Origin: Prochlorococcus sp. AG-402-K04
Lineage (GTDB): Bacteria > Cyanobacteriota > Cyanobacteriia > PCC-6307 > Cyanobiaceae
Length of the DNA: 64,000 bases
Assembly (NCBI GenBank): GCA_003216895.1
Contig: QCID01000003.1
Location: forward strand, 40,746 to 104,745
Direction of reading: 5' to 3'
Below, piece after piece: positions 61,661 to 64,000 of the stretch (the stretch's first letter is position 1; each line of letters begins with the position of its first letter). The notes beneath the pieces are model-generated. The model had not been told where the DNA came from. It saw only the letters and a program-made list of their open reading frames with translations, and searched no databases. The translations under genes were made by a program, and so were the position numbers.

Positions 61661-62713
61661 TTACCTGGAGTTTCTGCGATCTAATTGACGAATAGCCTTT
61701 GCCATCTCAGGTAGTTTTTTGAAATTAGCAGAGCATCTCAACCAAAGTTTATTTGGAATAGCAGGAAAGCCGCTAACAACCTTCCCTGCCTCAATATTTG
61801 ATACTATTCCTGTCTTTGAACTCGCTATCACTCTATCTCCAACTTTGACCTTATTGCTAACACCTACTTGTCCAGCAAGAATAACTCCATCTCCAATTTC
61901 AGCTCCTCCTGCTATCCCCACTTGTGCAGCCATGGCGCATCCTTTACCGGTAGTAACTCCATGGCCAATTTGAACTAAATTGTCAATTTTTGTATCTTCT
62001 CCAATTATTGTCTTTCCTACTGAAGGCCTATCAATTGTTGAGCCACTTCCAACTTCTACTTTGTTTTTCAGAATAACTATTCCCACTTGAGGCATTTTCT
62101 TCCATCCATATGATGTGGGCACGAATCCAAAACCTTCACCACCAATAACAGCATTAGCATTAATTACACATTCGTCTCCAAGTGTCGATCCAGAATGAAT
62201 AACACTATTTGCGTGAATTAAATTTTTGGCCCCAATTCTTACATTTTTATATACAACTACTCCTGCATGAACAATAGTCCCAGCTCCAATTTCTGTATTA
62301 TCTCCAATACAAGCATTAGCTCCGATAGAAACGCCTAGACCAATTTTTACATTTTCTCCTATAACAGCACTTTTATGTATACCTTCACTTTCTATTTCAG
62401 AAGGATAAAGAAAGTCTAATGTTTCAGCAAAAGCAATTTTGGGGTCTTTAAGTAGTATCCAATCAACTGCAATCTTCTTTACTATTTCATAAACATAATT
62501 ATCATTTGCTGGCAATAATAGAGCTGATGCTTCTGAGGTTTTTATAAGATTCTTAAGATTTAATGGACTATTCGTGTCAAGAAAAGTTATATCATTTTCC
62601 TTGGCTTTTTCCAATGAAGCTGCAGTTAAAATAGCTGGATTGTTTTTTATCTTAAAGTCAACCACACCAGATTGACCTTCCTTAAGTTTTTCGACTATTT
62701 CATTGAATTGCAT
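61661..62713 (-). CDS. lpxD: UDP-3-O-acylglucosamine N-acyltransferase
   Basis: Left-handed beta-helix hexapeptide repeats, [38 protein letters not shown]. Confidence 0.95.
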   Translation of the reverse strand: MQFNEIVEKLKEGQSGVVDFKIKNNPAILTAASLEKAKENDITFLDTNSPLNLKNLIKTSEASALLLPANDNYVYEIVKKIAVDWILLKDPKIAFAETLDFLYPSEIESEGIHKSAVIGENVKIGLGVSIGANACIGDNTEIGAGTIVHAGVVVYKNVRIGAKNLIHANSVIHSGSTLGDECVINANAVIGGEGFGFVPTSYGWKKMPQVGIVILKNKVEVGSGSTIDRPSVGKTIIGEDTKIDNLVQIGHGVTTGKGCAMAAQVGIAGGAEIGDGVILAGQVGVSNKVKVGDRVIASSKTGIVSNIEAGKVVSGFPAIPNKLWLRCSANFKKLPEMAKAIRQLDRRNSR

Positions 62714-62758
62714 AATTTGATTTAATTGAGGAAGTAAAAATTACTATTTTTATCGGAG

Positions 62759-63841
62759 TTATTCACTTGTTAGAACCAAAACATCTCGGTGAATAACTAG
62801 AGGAGATCCTGATGTCTCGGATCTTGATTTAATTCCTATTTTTATAGCATCACTGCTCATTGAGCATATTCCTTTAGCAATTTCCTCACCTTCAGTGTTA
62901 ACAACTTTTACAGGTTGATTTGCAATAAAATTCCCACTAACTTTTTTTACACCTACTAATAATAGTGAAGCGCCTTTATTTTTGATAGCTTCACTAGCAC
63001 CATCATCTAACTGTATTTTACCAACTGGTTTAATTGCATGCGCTAACCAACTTTTCCTATTACCTATAGGGTTTGGATGAGGGTGGAAAACAGTTCCTAT
63101 TCTTTTTCCATCAAGTAATTCTTCTAAAATTTCAGGAGTTCTTCCATCTGCTAATTGTACTTTTATTCCGCTTTCAGTGGCGATTTTTGCAGCATTTAAC
63201 TTGGTTTTTATTCCTCCAGTTCCCCAAGAAGTTTGCTCATTTGCTAGTTCTAAATCATTTAATTCTTTTGAATTATTAATATCTTTGATTGGCTTAGCTT
63301 TACTGTTGGTTTTGGGATCAGAAGAGTAGAGATGGTCGATATCAGTTAACAATATTAATTGATCAGCAGATATGGCTGTAGCAACTAATGCAGATAAAGT
63401 ATCATTATCTCCATACTTTAGCTCTTCATTTGATGTTATATCATTTTCATTTACTATTGGTATAACATCCCATTCGATCAACTTTTTTAATGTTTGTGAA
63501 GCAGATTTATAACTATGTCTTGAGCCCAACTCTGACCTAGTTAGTAATATTTGTGCAACTTTATACCCAAAACTGTACATAGCCTTTTCATACAAAGCCA
63601 TTAAATGAAGTTGGCCTATTGCGGCAGATGCTTGAAGAGAGATTATTTCTTTAGGTCTTGTCTTAAAGTTCATTTTTTGACATCCAAGTCCTACAGCACC
63701 ACTAGATACCAAAATAACTTTATCGCCATTTCTTTGAGCCTTTGATATGTATGAACAATAATTATTAATGATATCAAAAGTTGTATATTTATCATTTCCT
63801 CTCAAAAGGCTTGTCCCAATTTTGATTACCCAGGTTGTCAT
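62759..63841 (-). CDS. proB: glutamate 5-kinase with PUA-like C-terminus
   Basis: [49 protein letters not shown]. Confidence 0.96.
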   Translation of the reverse strand: MTTWVIKIGTSLLRGNDKYTTFDIINNYCSYISKAQRNGDKVILVSSGAVGLGCQKMNFKTRPKEIISLQASAAIGQLHLMALYEKAMYSFGYKVAQILLTRSELGSRHSYKSASQTLKKLIEWDVIPIVNENDITSNEELKYGDNDTLSALVATAISADQLILLTDIDHLYSSDPKTNSKAKPIKDINNSKELNDLELANEQTSWGTGGIKTKLNAAKIATESGIKVQLADGRTPEILEELLDGKRIGTVFHPHPNPIGNRKSWLAHAIKPVGKIQLDDGASEAIKNKGASLLLVGVKKVSGNFIANQPVKVVNTEGEEIAKGICSMSSDAIKIGIKSRSETSGSPLVIHRDVLVLTSE

Positions 63842-64000
63842 AAAAAATCTCCAGTTATAATTCTTGCTAAGTTTCTTTCTATTGATTGAAAGTTATTTTT
63901 TTCAATTTTGTTTCCATAATAATCTACTGAATCTACTAATATTGTATACATTCCTAATCTATTGCCTACAAGAATATCTGTAAAAACTCTATCTCCAATC
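63838..64000 (-). CDS. YqeG-family HAD IIIA phosphatase, partial (C-terminal part, continues past right edge)
   Basis: My translation: [57 protein letters not shown] overlap with proB. Confidence 0.82.
   Translation of the reverse strand, partial: IGDRVFTDILVGNRLGMYTILVDSVDYYGNKIEKNNFQSIERNLARIITGDFL

Noticed and set aside
1-64000. CRISPR arrays, transposons, integrases, prophage, toxin-antitoxin or restriction modules
   Set aside because: No regularly spaced repeats, terminal inverted repeats or signature proteins seen; content is core metabolism throughout.

Overview
The window is a contiguous stretch of an AT-rich, gene-dense picocyanobacterial chromosome. Protein content (psb28, GUN4, pcyA, chlP, prk, FBP/SBPase, ferredoxin-sulfite reductase, ccsA, devBCA) points to Prochlorococcus, probably a low-light clade; the clade is inferred, not proven. 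I support about 60 protein-coding genes, several intrinsic hairpins, one small ORF missing from the track (20748-20903) and one partial gene at the right edge. I saw no rRNA, tRNA, CRISPR array, transposase, integrase or phage module, so this looks like core chromosome rather than an island. No clearly new multi-gene system is evident. The best second-look items are: a class I fructose-bisphosphate aldolase of eukaryote-like type; a group II PLP decarboxylase with NPQK in place of the usual NPHK; a UPRT homolog with a non-canonical PRPP loop; a G-rich rpsB leader with mutually exclusive hairpins around GGAGG; a 28-bp inverted repeat between divergent rpe and glpX; a 20-bp perfect palindrome upstream of a membrane protein gene; a peptidase-domain-only type IV prepilin peptidase; antisense 3' coding overlaps; and a very basic 51-aa unannotated protein. 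All product calls come from reading motifs and recalling families; no database search was run.
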